Below the pieces are notes generated by a model. That model was not told where the DNA came from. It saw only the letters and a list, made by a program, of their open reading frames with translations, and did no database searches. Shown here in pieces: positions 44,826 to 53,939 of a stretch of 64,000 nt of DNA (position 1 is the stretch's first letter; the number at the start of each line of letters is the position of its first letter). Location of the stretch: positions 62,001 to 126,000 of the forward strand of contig NZ_BPQJ01000017.1 in the NCBI RefSeq assembly GCF_022179185.1, given 5' to 3'. Both the position numbers and the translations under genes were made by a program. The DNA comes from Methylobacterium frigidaeris (GTDB lineage: Bacteria > Pseudomonadota > Alphaproteobacteria > Rhizobiales > Beijerinckiaceae).

Positions 44826-45263
44826 ATGAGCTCAGCTGACCACGTCGAAACGCCTCAGATGATCGGCCTGGTGTCCGATATTGTGTCGGCCTACGTGTCG
44901 AACAACAGCGTGCCCGTGGGCGAGCTGTCGAGCCTGATCCGCAGCGTCCACGAGGCGGTGGCCCGGCTCGGCTCGGCCACCCCGGCCGAGCCCGAGCGGC
45001 TGACCCCGCCGGTGCCGATCAAGAAGACCGTCACGCCCGACTACCTGATCAGCCTGGAGGACGGGCGCCGGTACCGGACGCTGAAGCGTCACCTGGCCGG
45101 GCGCGGGCTCACCCCGGAAGCCTACCGCCAGAAGTGGGGCCTGCCGCCGGACTACCCGATGGTCGCCGCCAACTACGCCGCCCAGCGCTCCGAGCTCGCC
45201 AAGAGCATCGGCCTCGGCCAGAAGCCGGTGGTCCGCCGCCCGCGCTCGAACCAGGCCGCCTGA
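44826..45263 (+). CDS. mucR: MucR/Ros-family transcriptional regulator lacking zinc ligands
   Basis: This 145-residue protein has the Ros/MucR fold: an N-terminal oligomerisation part ('GLVSDIVSAYVSNNSVPVGE', 'LSSLIRSVHEAVARLG') and a C-terminal DNA-binding part ('YRTLKRHLAGRGLTPEAYRQ', 'KWGLPPDYPMVAANYAAQRS'). In Ros the finger uses two Cys and two His; here the Cys positions read Ser and Asp ('ISLEDGRRY') and only one His (KRHL) is left. Zinc-free members exist in Mesorhizobium and still bind DNA. A GAGGA site precedes the ATG. The gene sits between ntrBC and ntrYX, which are usually adjacent, and could be a local regulator (inference). Confidence 0.9.
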   Translation: MSSADHVETPQMIGLVSDIVSAYVSNNSVPVGELSSLIRSVHEAVARLGSATPAEPERLTPPVPIKKTVTPDYLISLEDGRRYRTLKRHLAGRGLTPEAYRQKWGLPPDYPMVAANYAAQRSELAKSIGLGQKPVVRRPRSNQAA

Positions 45264-45390
45264 GGGGCGATTCCGAGGTTCGATCCGAGGATCACCCTAA
45301 GGATCGACCCGGCGCGAGCCGCCGGCTCCGATTGCCGCCGCGCCGGCATCCGTATTAATTTCGCCACACTGTAGTGGCCTTGCACCACGG

Positions 45391-47703
45391 ATGCTGTTCA
45401 CACGTCGCCCCCGGGCTTCGGCGCCCTCCTCCGGCGCGGCCGGCCACCCGTCCAGGCCGATCCCGTCCAGGGTCGTCCAGGACGCCGCGCCGCGGGGTCC
45501 GGGCTGGTTCGGTGCCGTGGCGGTCATCGTCGCCCTGGCGCTGGCGCTCGCCACCTTCCTGATCCTGGTCGGCGCGACCGCGATCGCGCCGACCCATACG
45601 GTGGTGGTGGCGCTGCTGTTGAGCAACGTCGCCCTGGTGCTGCTGCTCGTCGTGGTCATCGCCTGGGAGGCGCGGGTCTTCCTGCGCGCCCGGCAGACCA
45701 ACGCGGCCGCCGCCCGGCTCCACACCCGCATCGTCGGCCTGTTCAGCCTCATCGCGACCCTGCCGACGGTGCTGCTCGCCGTGGTGGCGTCGATCACCCT
45801 GGAGCGCGGCCTGTCGCCCTGGTTCTCGGACCGGATGCGCAACGTCGTGCTGATGTCGGTCGACGTCGCCGACGCCTACCTGACCAACCAGTGCCAGAGC
45901 ATCGCCCGCGAGGCCCGCATCCTCTCCGACGACCTCACCCGGGCACGCCCTGCCTTCGACGTCGAGCGGGCCTGGTTCGAGAACTTCCTCACCGCCCGGG
46001 CCGCCTCGCTCGGCTTGCCGATCGCCCGGATCATGCGCTCGCCCACCGAGACCGTGGCGCGGGCCAATATCGACATCCTCAAGGACCCTCCGCTCCCCTC
46101 GGCCAGCGACTTCGAGGAGGCGGCGAAATCCGCCGACGCCACGTGCCTGCTGCCGCGGGAGGGGCGGGTGTTCGGCACGCTGATGAAGCTGCCGGCCTAT
46201 GACGACGCCTTCCTGCTGGTCGAGCGCGAGGTGACGCGGCTCGCGGTCGAGTTCCCGGGCGTGTCGCGGGCCGCCGCGACCGAGTTCCTGACCATCGATG
46301 CCGGGCGGCGCAGCGTGCAGATCGCCTTCGCGACGATGTTCGCGCTGATCGCGCTGATCGCGCTGCTCTCGGCGGTGTGGTTCGGGCTCAACTTCGCCAA
46401 CCGCTTCGTGGCGCCGATCCGCCGGCTGATCAACGCCGCCGACCAGGTGGCGTCCGGCAATTACTACGCCCAGGTCCCGTTCCGGAAGACGGAAGGCGAC
46501 CTGCAGCACCTGGGCGAGAGCTTCAACAAGATGACGCAGGAGCTCAGCCGCCAGCGCGCCACCCTGATCGAGCAGAGCGAGCAGATCGACAGCCGCCGCC
46601 GCTTCACCGAGGCGGTGCTGGCCGGGGTGCCGGCCGGGGTGATCGGCGTCGACGGACGCGGGGTCATCACCATCGCGAACCCGTCCGCCGAGCGGATGCT
46701 CGGGCGCAGCGTCGCCGACCTCGTCGGCCAGCCCCTGGAGGCGGTGATGCCGGAGCTCGGCGGGCTGCCGGGGGATTCCCGCGCCCGCCCGACCCAGCAG
46801 CAGATCCAGATCGCCCGCAACGGGCGCGAGCGCACCATCGACGTGCGCACGACGAGCGAGCAGTCGCAGGACGGCGACCGCGGCTACGTCGTCACCCTCG
46901 ACGACATCACCGACCTCGTCACGGCGCAGCGCACCTCGGCCTGGGCCGACGTCGCCCGCCGCATCGCCCACGAGATCAAGAACCCGCTGACCCCGATCCA
47001 GCTCTCGGCCGAGCGCATCCGGCGCAAGTACGGCAAGGTGATCACCACCGACAAGGAGGTGTTCGAGCAGTGCGTCGCCACGATCGTGCGCCAGGTCGAC
47101 GACATCAAGCGGATGGTGGACGAGTTCTCGTCCTTCGCCAGGATGCCGAAGCCCGCGATCGCCCGCAACGACCTGACCGAGATCGTGAAGCAGAACCTGT
47201 TCATGATGCGGGTGGCCCATCCCGACGTGACCTTCACGCTGGAGGAGGGGGCGGCCCGGGTCAGCGCCGCCTTCGACACCCGGCTCCTGTCGCAGGCGAT
47301 CACCAACATCCTCAAGAACGCCGTCGAGGCGGTGCAGGCGGTGCCGGAGGACGTCCGGGGCGAGAGCCTGATCGCGGTGCGCCTCTACGAGGAGGGCGAG
47401 GCCGCGGTGATCGAGATCACCGATACCGGCAAGGGATTCCCCCAGGAAGGGCGCCAGCGGCTACTCGAACCCTATATGACCACCCGCGAGGGGGGCACGG
47501 GCCTCGGATTGGCGATCGTGAGCAAGGTCTTGGAAGAGCACGGCGGCGGCATCGAGCTGAACGACAACCCGCGCGGGCGCGGCGGGCAGGTGCGGATGCG
47601 GGTCCTCAGGGAAGTGCGACGCGACGAGCCGGCGGCGGCCGGATCGGGCAGGCCCGCGCGGCCGGCCCAGACGCCGGAAACGTCCCCGGAGCCCGCCGCG
47701 TGA
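45391..47703 (+). CDS. ntrY: Nitrogen regulation membrane sensor kinase NtrY
   Basis: This 770-residue inner-membrane kinase is the partner of NtrX, linked to nitrogen and redox or envelope control. It has three N-terminal membrane spans (about residues 40-145), a periplasmic domain of about 160 residues, a further span near 'FATMFALIALIALLSAVWFG', a HAMP domain ('NRFVAPIRRLINAADQVASG'), a PAS domain ('AVLAGVPAGVIGVDGRGVIT') and the kinase core with H-box 'RIAHEIKNPLTPIQLSAERI', N-box 'ITNILKNAVEAVQ' and 'GGTGLGLAIVSKVLEEHGGG'. The C-terminal tail is Pro-rich. ntrX follows after 143 bp. Confidence 0.96.
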   Translation: MLFTRRPRASAPSSGAAGHPSRPIPSRVVQDAAPRGPGWFGAVAVIVALALALATFLILVGATAIAPTHTVVVALLLSNVALVLLLVVVIAWEARVFLRARQTNAAAARLHTRIVGLFSLIATLPTVLLAVVASITLERGLSPWFSDRMRNVVLMSVDVADAYLTNQCQSIAREARILSDDLTRARPAFDVERAWFENFLTARAASLGLPIARIMRSPTETVARANIDILKDPPLPSASDFEEAAKSADATCLLPREGRVFGTLMKLPAYDDAFLLVEREVTRLAVEFPGVSRAAATEFLTIDAGRRSVQIAFATMFALIALIALLSAVWFGLNFANRFVAPIRRLINAADQVASGNYYAQVPFRKTEGDLQHLGESFNKMTQELSRQRATLIEQSEQIDSRRRFTEAVLAGVPAGVIGVDGRGVITIANPSAERMLGRSVADLVGQPLEAVMPELGGLPGDSRARPTQQQIQIARNGRERTIDVRTTSEQSQDGDRGYVVTLDDITDLVTAQRTSAWADVARRIAHEIKNPLTPIQLSAERIRRKYGKVITTDKEVFEQCVATIVRQVDDIKRMVDEFSSFARMPKPAIARNDLTEIVKQNLFMMRVAHPDVTFTLEEGAARVSAAFDTRLLSQAITNILKNAVEAVQAVPEDVRGESLIAVRLYEEGEAAVIEITDTGKGFPQEGRQRLLEPYMTTREGGTGLGLAIVSKVLEEHGGGIELNDNPRGRGGQVRMRVLREVRRDEPAAAGSGRPARPAQTPETSPEPAA

Positions 47704-47846
47704 CGCGGGACCGTCCTTGCCGGGAGCGGCGCCGTCCATCCGGCCGCCTTCGTCGCAGCCATCGTCGATACAGCCGATTTCGTCACAGCACGGGGTGCTG
47801 CGGAGCCGTCAGGACCGCCACCCGCATCGCGGGGAGGCCCTGAGCC

Positions 47847-49217
47847 ATGAGCGCCGACATTCTGATCGTCGATGACGAGGCCGACATCCGCGAGCTCGTC
47901 GCCGGCATCCTCGACGACGAGGGCCACCGCACCCGCACCGCCGGCTCCTCCGACGAGGCGCTGGCGGCGATCGAGGCGCGCCGCCCGCACCTCGTCTTCC
48001 TCGACATCTGGCTCCAGGGCTCGCGCCTCGACGGGCTGCAGGTGCTCGACGTGATCAAGGCCCAGGCCCCGGACCTGCCGGTGGTGATGATCTCGGGCCA
48101 CGGCAACATCGAGACCGCGGTCTCGGCGATCAAGGCGGGCGCCTACGACTTCATCGAGAAGCCGTTCAAGGCCGACCGGCTGATCCTGGTCGCCGAGCGG
48201 GCGCTGGAGGCCTCGCGCCTCAAGCGCGAGGTGCGCGACCTCAAGGCGCGCTCCGGCCAGGCGAGCCGCATCGTCGGCGCCTCGGTGGCGGCCAACCAGC
48301 TGCGCCAGACCGTCGAGCGCGTCGCCCCCACCAACGCCCGGGTGATGATCTCGGGCGCGCCGGGCTCCGGCAAGGAGCTCTCGGCCCGCACCATCCACGC
48401 CGCCTCGTCGCGGGCGAACGGGCCCTTCGTGGTGATCAACGCCGCCACGATCACCCCGGAGACGATGGAGGCCGAGTTGTTCGGGGTCGAGGCCCAGGAC
48501 GGCAGGCCGCGCCGGGTCGGGGCGCTCGAGGAGGCCCATGGCGGCAGCCTCTACATCGACGAGGTCGCGGACATGCCCCGCGAGACCCAGAACCGCATCC
48601 TGCGGGTCCTCGTCGACCAGAACTTCCAGCGCGTCGGCGGCACCACCCGGGTCCATGTCGATGTGCGGATCATCTCGTCCTCCTCCCGCGACCTCGCCGA
48701 GGAGATCGCGGGCGGCCGCTTCCGCGAGGACCTCTTTCACCGCCTCAGCGTGGTGCCGATCCGGATCCCCTCGCTCGCCGAGCGGCGCGAGGACGTGCCG
48801 GAGCTGATCGCGTTCTTCATGGAGCAGATCTCGGCCGCCACCGGCCTGCCGCAGCGGCGCATCGCCGCCGACGCCATGGCGGTGCTGCAGTCGCACGACT
48901 GGCCCGGCAACGTCCGCCAGCTACGCAACAACGTCGAGCGGCTGATGATCCTGACGCAAGGGGACCCCGAGACCGAGGTGACGACCGAGATGCTGCCGAG
49001 CGAGGTCGGGGCGCTCGTGCCGACCACCCCGAGCGGCGCCGGCGGCGAGAAGCTGATGAGCCTGGCGCTCCGCGAGGCGCGCGAGATCTTCGAGCGCGAG
49101 TACCTTGTGGCGCAGATCGCCCGCTTCTCCGGCAACATCTCCCGCACCGCCGAGTTCATCGGCATGGAGCGCTCGGCCCTGCACCGGAAGCTCAAGTCGC
49201 TCGGCATCGGCGCCTGA
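47847..49217 (+). CDS. ntrX: Nitrogen regulation response regulator NtrX
   Basis: This 456-residue protein has a receiver domain ('ILIVDDEADIREL', phospho-Asp in 'LVFLDIWLQGSRLDG'), an AAA+ domain ('GAPGSGKELSARTIH', 'HGGSLYIDEVADMPRE') and a Fis-type helix-turn-helix ('ISRTAEFIGMERSALHRKL'). The GAFTGA loop for sigma-54 contact is missing and the matching place reads 'GVEAQDGRPRRVGALEEA', as is normal for alphaproteobacterial NtrX, so it probably acts on sigma-70-type promoters. GGGGAGG precedes the ATG by about 8 bases. It pairs with ntrY upstream. Confidence 0.96.
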   Translation: MSADILIVDDEADIRELVAGILDDEGHRTRTAGSSDEALAAIEARRPHLVFLDIWLQGSRLDGLQVLDVIKAQAPDLPVVMISGHGNIETAVSAIKAGAYDFIEKPFKADRLILVAERALEASRLKREVRDLKARSGQASRIVGASVAANQLRQTVERVAPTNARVMISGAPGSGKELSARTIHAASSRANGPFVVINAATITPETMEAELFGVEAQDGRPRRVGALEEAHGGSLYIDEVADMPRETQNRILRVLVDQNFQRVGGTTRVHVDVRIISSSSRDLAEEIAGGRFREDLFHRLSVVPIRIPSLAERREDVPELIAFFMEQISAATGLPQRRIAADAMAVLQSHDWPGNVRQLRNNVERLMILTQGDPETEVTTEMLPSEVGALVPTTPSGAGGEKLMSLALREAREIFEREYLVAQIARFSGNISRTAEFIGMERSALHRKLKSLGIGA

Positions 49218-49537
49218 CGGCGACGCAGGAGATCGGGATCCGCTTGGAACCGGGCCCGCCTTGGATCCGCTTGGCCGCACATTTGTGAGTGCCAAGCTCG
49301 GGTCTTTCTGCTAGGGCGGCCTGTGGCCGGAGCGCGACAGGATCGCGGGCACGGCCGGATGCGGCAGGTTCGGCGGCCCGGGGATTTCCCCTGCGGCCAG
49401 TCTGCACTTGCGCCCGGACGAGCTTCACCGTGTAATGGGGCGGCCGGTTCCCGGGGCGGCGCGCCGCGCCTCCCGCAACACGACAACACGGACCGACCCG
49501 TCGACAGGACTGGCAGCGGGTTCAAAGGACAAGAAGA
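49218..49537. other. ntrX-hfq intergenic region
   Basis: About 320 bp. The 12-bp sequence GGATCCGCTTGG occurs twice, at 49236-49247 and 49263-49274. It should hold the hfq promoter, but none could be placed with confidence. No gene is seen. Confidence 0.4.
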
Positions 49538-49792
49538 ATGGCGGGCGAACGCGCTCAGAATCTGCAGGACACCTTCCTCAATCACGTTCGCAAGAACAAG
49601 ATTCCGCTGACGATCTTCCTGGTCAACGGCGTGAAGTTGCAGGGTGTCGTGACCTGGTTCGACAACTTTTGCGTGCTGCTGCGGCGCGACGGCCACTCGC
49701 AGCTCGTCTACAAGCACGCGATCTCGACGATCATGCCGGGCCATCCCGTGCAGTTGTTCGAGCAGGGCGAGGAGGGGGCCGAGAAGGCCTGA
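49538..49792 (+). CDS. hfq: RNA chaperone Hfq
   Basis: This 84-residue protein forms the Sm-like hexameric ring that pairs small RNAs with mRNAs. Sm1 is '[19 protein letters not shown]' and Sm2 includes 'YKHAIST', with '[13 protein letters not shown]' at the proximal-face start. The C-terminal tail is short and acidic, as in other alphaproteobacteria. A terminator with a 6-T run lies 92 bp downstream, before hflX, so hflX may have its own promoter. The hfq-hflX order is conserved widely. Confidence 0.98.
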
Positions 49793-49883
49793 TCCCGTCT
49801 TCGCGGGACCGGCGCGAGAAGCACCTGCGCCCAGGAGACGGGACCCACGACCCGGGCCCCGCAGGCGCGCCCATGCCAGTGTC

Positions 49884-49911
49884 CAGGCCGCACGATTGCG
49901 GCCTGTTTTTT
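49884..49911 (+). terminator. Rho-independent terminator after hfq
   Basis: A perfect 9-bp stem (49884-49892 with 49897-49905), CGAT loop and six T residues (49906-49911). Just downstream a 15-bp unit TGCAGCGTGTCTTTT occurs twice in tandem near 49939-49968. Confidence 0.85.
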
Positions 49912-50090
49912 GCCGGTGCGCCTTCCGGCTGCCTGATTTTTGCAGCGTGTCTTTTGCAGCGTGTCTTTTGACGGCGAAGCCGCCGAATCCCGGCCCGCGG
50001 GCGTACCCGGCCGCTTGATTCTCTCGAGCCCTCGTCCAACCTCTGTCCGATGGACTCCCGACCGACGATACGGGAGCAGCCGGAGACACG

Positions 50091-51473
50091 ATGGAACCGC
50101 GGATACCGGGCGAGATCCGCCTGCAGCGCCAGGCCGAGCCGGAGGCCGCGATCGCGGCCGAGACCCGCACGCTGGTGATCGGCCCCTATCAGACCCGGCG
50201 CGATGCCGGCGGCGAACCCCGCCCGCCGCTCGCCCGCCTCGACGAGGCGGTGGGCCTCGCCGCCGCGATCGAGCTCGACGTGGCCGACAGGCTGCTCGTC
50301 ACCGTCCAGCAGATCCGGCCCTCGACCTATCTCGGCAAGGGCCGGGTCGAGGAGATCGCCGGGCGGATCGAAGCCGACGGCATCCGCCTCGTGGTGATGG
50401 ATTGCGCGCTCTCGCCGGTGCAGCAGCGCAACCTGGAGAAGGCCTGGGGCGTCAAGGTCATCGACCGCACCGGGCTGATCCTGGAGATCTTCGGGCGCCG
50501 CGCCTCGACCCGCGAGGGCACGCTGCAGGTCGAGCACGCCCATCTCGCCTACCAGCGCAGCCGGCTGGTGCGGTCCTGGACCCACCTCGAGCGCCAGCGC
50601 GGCGGCTTCGGCTTCCTCGGCGGCCCGGGCGAGACCCAGATCGAGGCCGACCGGCGGATGATCCAGGAGCGCATGACCCGGATCGAGCGCGAGCTCGAGA
50701 CCGTCACCCGCACCCGCGGCCTGCACCGCCGCTCCCGGCGCCGGGTGCCGTACCCGATCGTGGCGCTGGTCGGCTACACCAATGCGGGCAAGTCGACCCT
50801 GTTCAACCGCCTGACCCGGGCCGAGGTCCTGGCGGAGAACATGCTGTTCGCGACCCTCGACCCGACCGCCCGCGCCATCAAGCTGCCGCACGGCGAGACC
50901 GCGATCCTGTCCGACACGGTCGGCTTCATCTCCGACCTGCCGACGATGCTGATCGCCGCCTTCCGGGCGACGCTGGAGGACGTGATCGAGGCCGACATCC
51001 TGCTCCACGTCCGCGACATCGCCCACGAGGACGCGGAGGCGCAAGGCGCCGACGTGGCGCAGGTGCTCGCTGAGCTCGGCATCGAGCCCGACGCCGACCG
51101 GATCATCGAGGTCTGGAACAAGGCCGACCTCCTCGACGAGGCCGAGCGCGAGCGCCTGCTCAACCTGAGCCGGCCGAACGGGGTGAAGGATGCGCCCAAG
51201 CCCGTGCTGCTCTCGGCGCTGACCGGCGAGGGCATCGACCGGCTGATGAGCCGGATCGAGGCGCGGATCGCGGCTGCCCGCACGAGCTTCGCGGTGATCC
51301 TCGAGCCGGCGCAGGGCGCGGAGCTGCACTGGCTCTACGAGAACGCCGAGGTGTTGGACCGGCGCGAGGACGCGTCGGGGACGCTGCATCTGGTGGTCCG
51401 GGTCGCGCCGGAGAAGGAGCCGCGCTTCCTCAACCGGTTCGGCGCGGCGCGGCGGTTGAAGGGGAGTGCGTAG
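50091..51473 (+). CDS. hflX: GTPase HflX
   Basis: This 460-residue GTPase binds the 50S subunit and helps rescue or split stalled ribosomes. The N-terminal HflX domain shows 'STYLGKGRVEEIAGRIEAD', 'DCALSPVQQRNLEKAWGVK' and 'RQRGGFGFLGGPGETQIEAD'. The G domain has G1 'GYTNAGKSTLFN', G2 region 'FATLDPTARAI', G3 'SDTVGFISDLPTML' and G4 'VWNKADL'. The start ATG has GGAG 5 bases upstream. It lies 298 bp after hfq, separated by a terminator. Confidence 0.96.
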   Translation: MEPRIPGEIRLQRQAEPEAAIAAETRTLVIGPYQTRRDAGGEPRPPLARLDEAVGLAAAIELDVADRLLVTVQQIRPSTYLGKGRVEEIAGRIEADGIRLVVMDCALSPVQQRNLEKAWGVKVIDRTGLILEIFGRRASTREGTLQVEHAHLAYQRSRLVRSWTHLERQRGGFGFLGGPGETQIEADRRMIQERMTRIERELETVTRTRGLHRRSRRRVPYPIVALVGYTNAGKSTLFNRLTRAEVLAENMLFATLDPTARAIKLPHGETAILSDTVGFISDLPTMLIAAFRATLEDVIEADILLHVRDIAHEDAEAQGADVAQVLAELGIEPDADRIIEVWNKADLLDEAERERLLNLSRPNGVKDAPKPVLLSALTGEGIDRLMSRIEARIAAARTSFAVILEPAQGAELHWLYENAEVLDRREDASGTLHLVVRVAPEKEPRFLNRFGAARRLKGSA

Positions 51474-51659
51474 GATATCCCGCGCGGCCGGTCGTGGCGG
51501 TGGCCCCCTCTCGCAGGGCAGGCGACTGGGCGGGTTATGCCGAAGGTCCGGCACCGCCGGCGCATAGGATGAGGCGACGAGGTCAGAACTTGGTCGGCTC
51601 CCGGGCCTGGGCGGAACCGCGCCCCTCCCGGCGGAACGATGACCTGCTAAAATCGCGCG

Positions 51660-52637
51660 ATGCATCCATCGTCGCCACGCCAAGCATCCTCGGCTGCATC
51701 CTCGGCCGCGAAGGTCACGCCGTCCGCCCTTGGCCTGATCGGCAACACGCCGTTGCTCGCGCTCGATCGCGCCTACCGTGGACCCGGCCGCATCCTGGCG
51801 AAGGCCGAGTTCATGCAGCCGGGCGGGAGCGTCAAGGATCGGGCGGCCCGCGCCATCATCCTCGCCGCGCGTGAGGACGGACGGCTGGCCCCGGGAGCCT
51901 CCGTCGTGGAGATGACCAGCGGCAACATGGGCGCCGGCCTCGCCGTGACCTGCGCGGCGCTGGGGCATCCGCTCGTGGTCACGATGTCGTCCGGGAACAG
52001 TCCCCAGCGGGCACGGATGCTGGAAGCCCTGGGTGCCGAGGTCGTGCTGGTGCCCCAGGTGGACGGAGCCCCCGGGCAAGTCACCGGCGCCGACGTGAAC
52101 GCGGCGGCGGACGTGGCTCGGCGCATCGCGGCGGAGCGAGGCGGCTTCTACGTCGACCAATTCCATGCCCCGGACGGCGTGCGCGCCCACGCGGAGACGA
52201 CCGGGCCGGAAATCTGGGAGCAATCCTCCGGCCGGGTCGATGCCTGGGTGGCCGCCGTGGGGACGGGGGCGACCTTCCTCGGAGTGGCCACCGCGTTGCG
52301 CGCGCGCAATCCCCGCGTGGTCTGCGCCGCAGTCGAGCCCGAAGGGTGCCGGCCCCTGGCGGGGCTGGAGGTCACGAGGCGTCGCCACCTCATCCAGGGC
52401 ACGAGCTATGGGAGCGTCCCCCCGCACTGGATCCATGGCCTGATGGACCTGTCCATCCCCGTGACCGATCGGGAGGTCGAACGCTGGCGCCGCGCGCTCG
52501 CGACGCAGGAAGGCCTGCATGTCGGCTACTCGGCCGCCGCCAACGTCGCCGCGGCCGCCGCGCTGCTGCTGTCCGGGCGCCTCGCCGCCGACGCGATTGC
52601 CGTGACCGTGCTCTGCGACACGGGCTTGAAATACTGA
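51660..52637 (+). CDS. Cysteine-synthase-family PLP enzyme
   Basis: This 325-residue protein belongs to the fold-type II PLP family of O-acetylserine sulfhydrylase and cystathionine beta-synthase. The PLP lysine is in 'MQPGGSVKDRAARAII' near residue 60, 'EMTSGNMGAGLAVTCAALG' matches the substrate loop (TSGNMG instead of TSGNTG), 'AAVGTGATFLGVATALRAR' binds the phosphate, and 'GYSAAANVAAA' is the late Ser motif. The first 18 residues are Ser/Ala-rich and may be untranslated if a later start is used. It lies alone. The exact substrate is uncertain; the Met in TSGNMG suggests a specialised member. Confidence 0.87.
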   Translation: MHPSSPRQASSAASSAAKVTPSALGLIGNTPLLALDRAYRGPGRILAKAEFMQPGGSVKDRAARAIILAAREDGRLAPGASVVEMTSGNMGAGLAVTCAALGHPLVVTMSSGNSPQRARMLEALGAEVVLVPQVDGAPGQVTGADVNAAADVARRIAAERGGFYVDQFHAPDGVRAHAETTGPEIWEQSSGRVDAWVAAVGTGATFLGVATALRARNPRVVCAAVEPEGCRPLAGLEVTRRRHLIQGTSYGSVPPHWIHGLMDLSIPVTDREVERWRRALATQEGLHVGYSAAANVAAAAALLLSGRLAADAIAVTVLCDTGLKY

Positions 52638-52821
52638 CGCGGCCGGCATCCGCTCGCCGCATCCTGCACCGTCGGCCGTCACGGATTGCGCGTCGCGCCT
52701 TTGGGTCCAGGCTCCGCCGCGCGGCCCTGGACGGCGAGGCAGGATGTCATCGCCATCGAGAAGACCCGGCCGAGGACGATCTCGTGCGCTGCGCTCCCTC
52801 GAGGGAACAGGCGAGACCTCC

Positions 52822-53809
52822 ATGCCGATCCATCGCCTCGCCGTCTCCGGCGACCGCTGGCTCCGCAACATCGTGCTAGGTCTCGACCGGCTGACCGTGG
52901 TGACGGGCGCCAACGGCAGCGGCAAGTCGAGCCTCTACCGCGCCTTGCGCCTCCTCGCCGAGGTCGCGCAGGGGCGGGCGGTTCCGTCGCTCGCGCTTGA
53001 GGGCGGCTTCTCCTCCGCCCTATGGGCCGGGCCGGAGACGTTCGGGCGCCGGGTTCTCGACGGCACGCATCGGGTCGAGGGCACGGTGCGGCGCCACCCG
53101 GTCGACGTGAAGCTCGGCTTCTCCGACGACGAGTACGGCTACGCCATCGCGCTCGGCCTGCCGGCTCCGTCCCACGAGGGCACGGTCTTCGCCCACGATC
53201 CCGAGATCAAGGCGGAGAGCGTCTGGACCGGGCCGATCATCGGGCGGGCGAACATCTTCGCCGAGCGCAGCGGGCCGCTACCGCGACGCGCCGGCCCCGC
53301 GGCGCGGCCGCAGATCGGCACCCGCACGCCGGTTCTGGCCCGACGGCGCCGACGCAGACCATCATCGAGATCGGCGACCGCGAAACCCTCGACGCGACCA
53401 TCGCCGAAGCCTCTTCGGGAGCGTCCCTCACGGTCGCGAGCAGCGCAGGGCCACGTCTCGCTCGAACTCCGCCAACACGGGCTGCTGCGGCCCCTGCGCG
53501 GGGCCGAGCTCTCGGACGGGACCCTGCGCCACATCCTGCTGGCGGCGGCCCTGCTGTCGCCGCGCCCGCCCGACCTGATGGTGCTCAACGAGCCCGAGAC
53601 CAGCCTGCACGCCGATCTGCTCCCGCCGCTCGCCGGGCTGATCGCGCGGGCCTCTGGGAGCACGTAGATCCTGGTGGTATCGCACGCCGCCGCCCTGGTC
53701 GCGGCCCTGGAGCGGGAGGGCGCGGCCCGCATCACCCTGGAGAAGCGCCTCGGCGAAGACCCTGGCGCCGGATCACGACCCGCCGTACCGGGTCTGGCCC
53801 AAGCGGTAG
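52822..53809 (+). pseudogene. Broken AAA-family ATPase gene (SMC/RecF-like)
   Basis: The 5' part encodes a normal start ('MPIHRLAVSGDRWLRN') and Walker A 'VTGANGSGKSSLYRALRL'. After 'RANIFAERSGP' about 80 residues expected from the family are missing. The reading then leaves frame near 53340 ('TQTIIEIGDRETLDATIAEA' is in another frame), returns at 'VSLELRQHGLLRPLRG' and reaches Walker B 'LMVLNEPETSLHADL'. An in-frame TAG at 53665-53667 cuts off 'ILVVSHAAALVAALERE', and a further shift is needed to read the family tail 'LAPDHDPPYRVWPKR' with a stop at 53807-53809. At least four lesions make this a pseudogene. Intact relatives are common in proteobacteria, function unknown. Confidence 0.85.
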
Positions 53810-53939
53810 AACCGGCCGGAACGGTTACGTCTCGCGGCGGTATCGGTGCGGTGACCGATCGCATCCGACCCCTGGTACGGGAAGCGGCGCAGGGAGGCGC
53901 GCGGCTCGGGCGCCCGTAGCCCGGACGCGCGCCCATCGC

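Noticed and set aside
47847..49217. NtrX without the GAFTGA motif as a sign of a broken activator
   Set aside because: Loss of this motif is normal in alphaproteobacterial NtrX.
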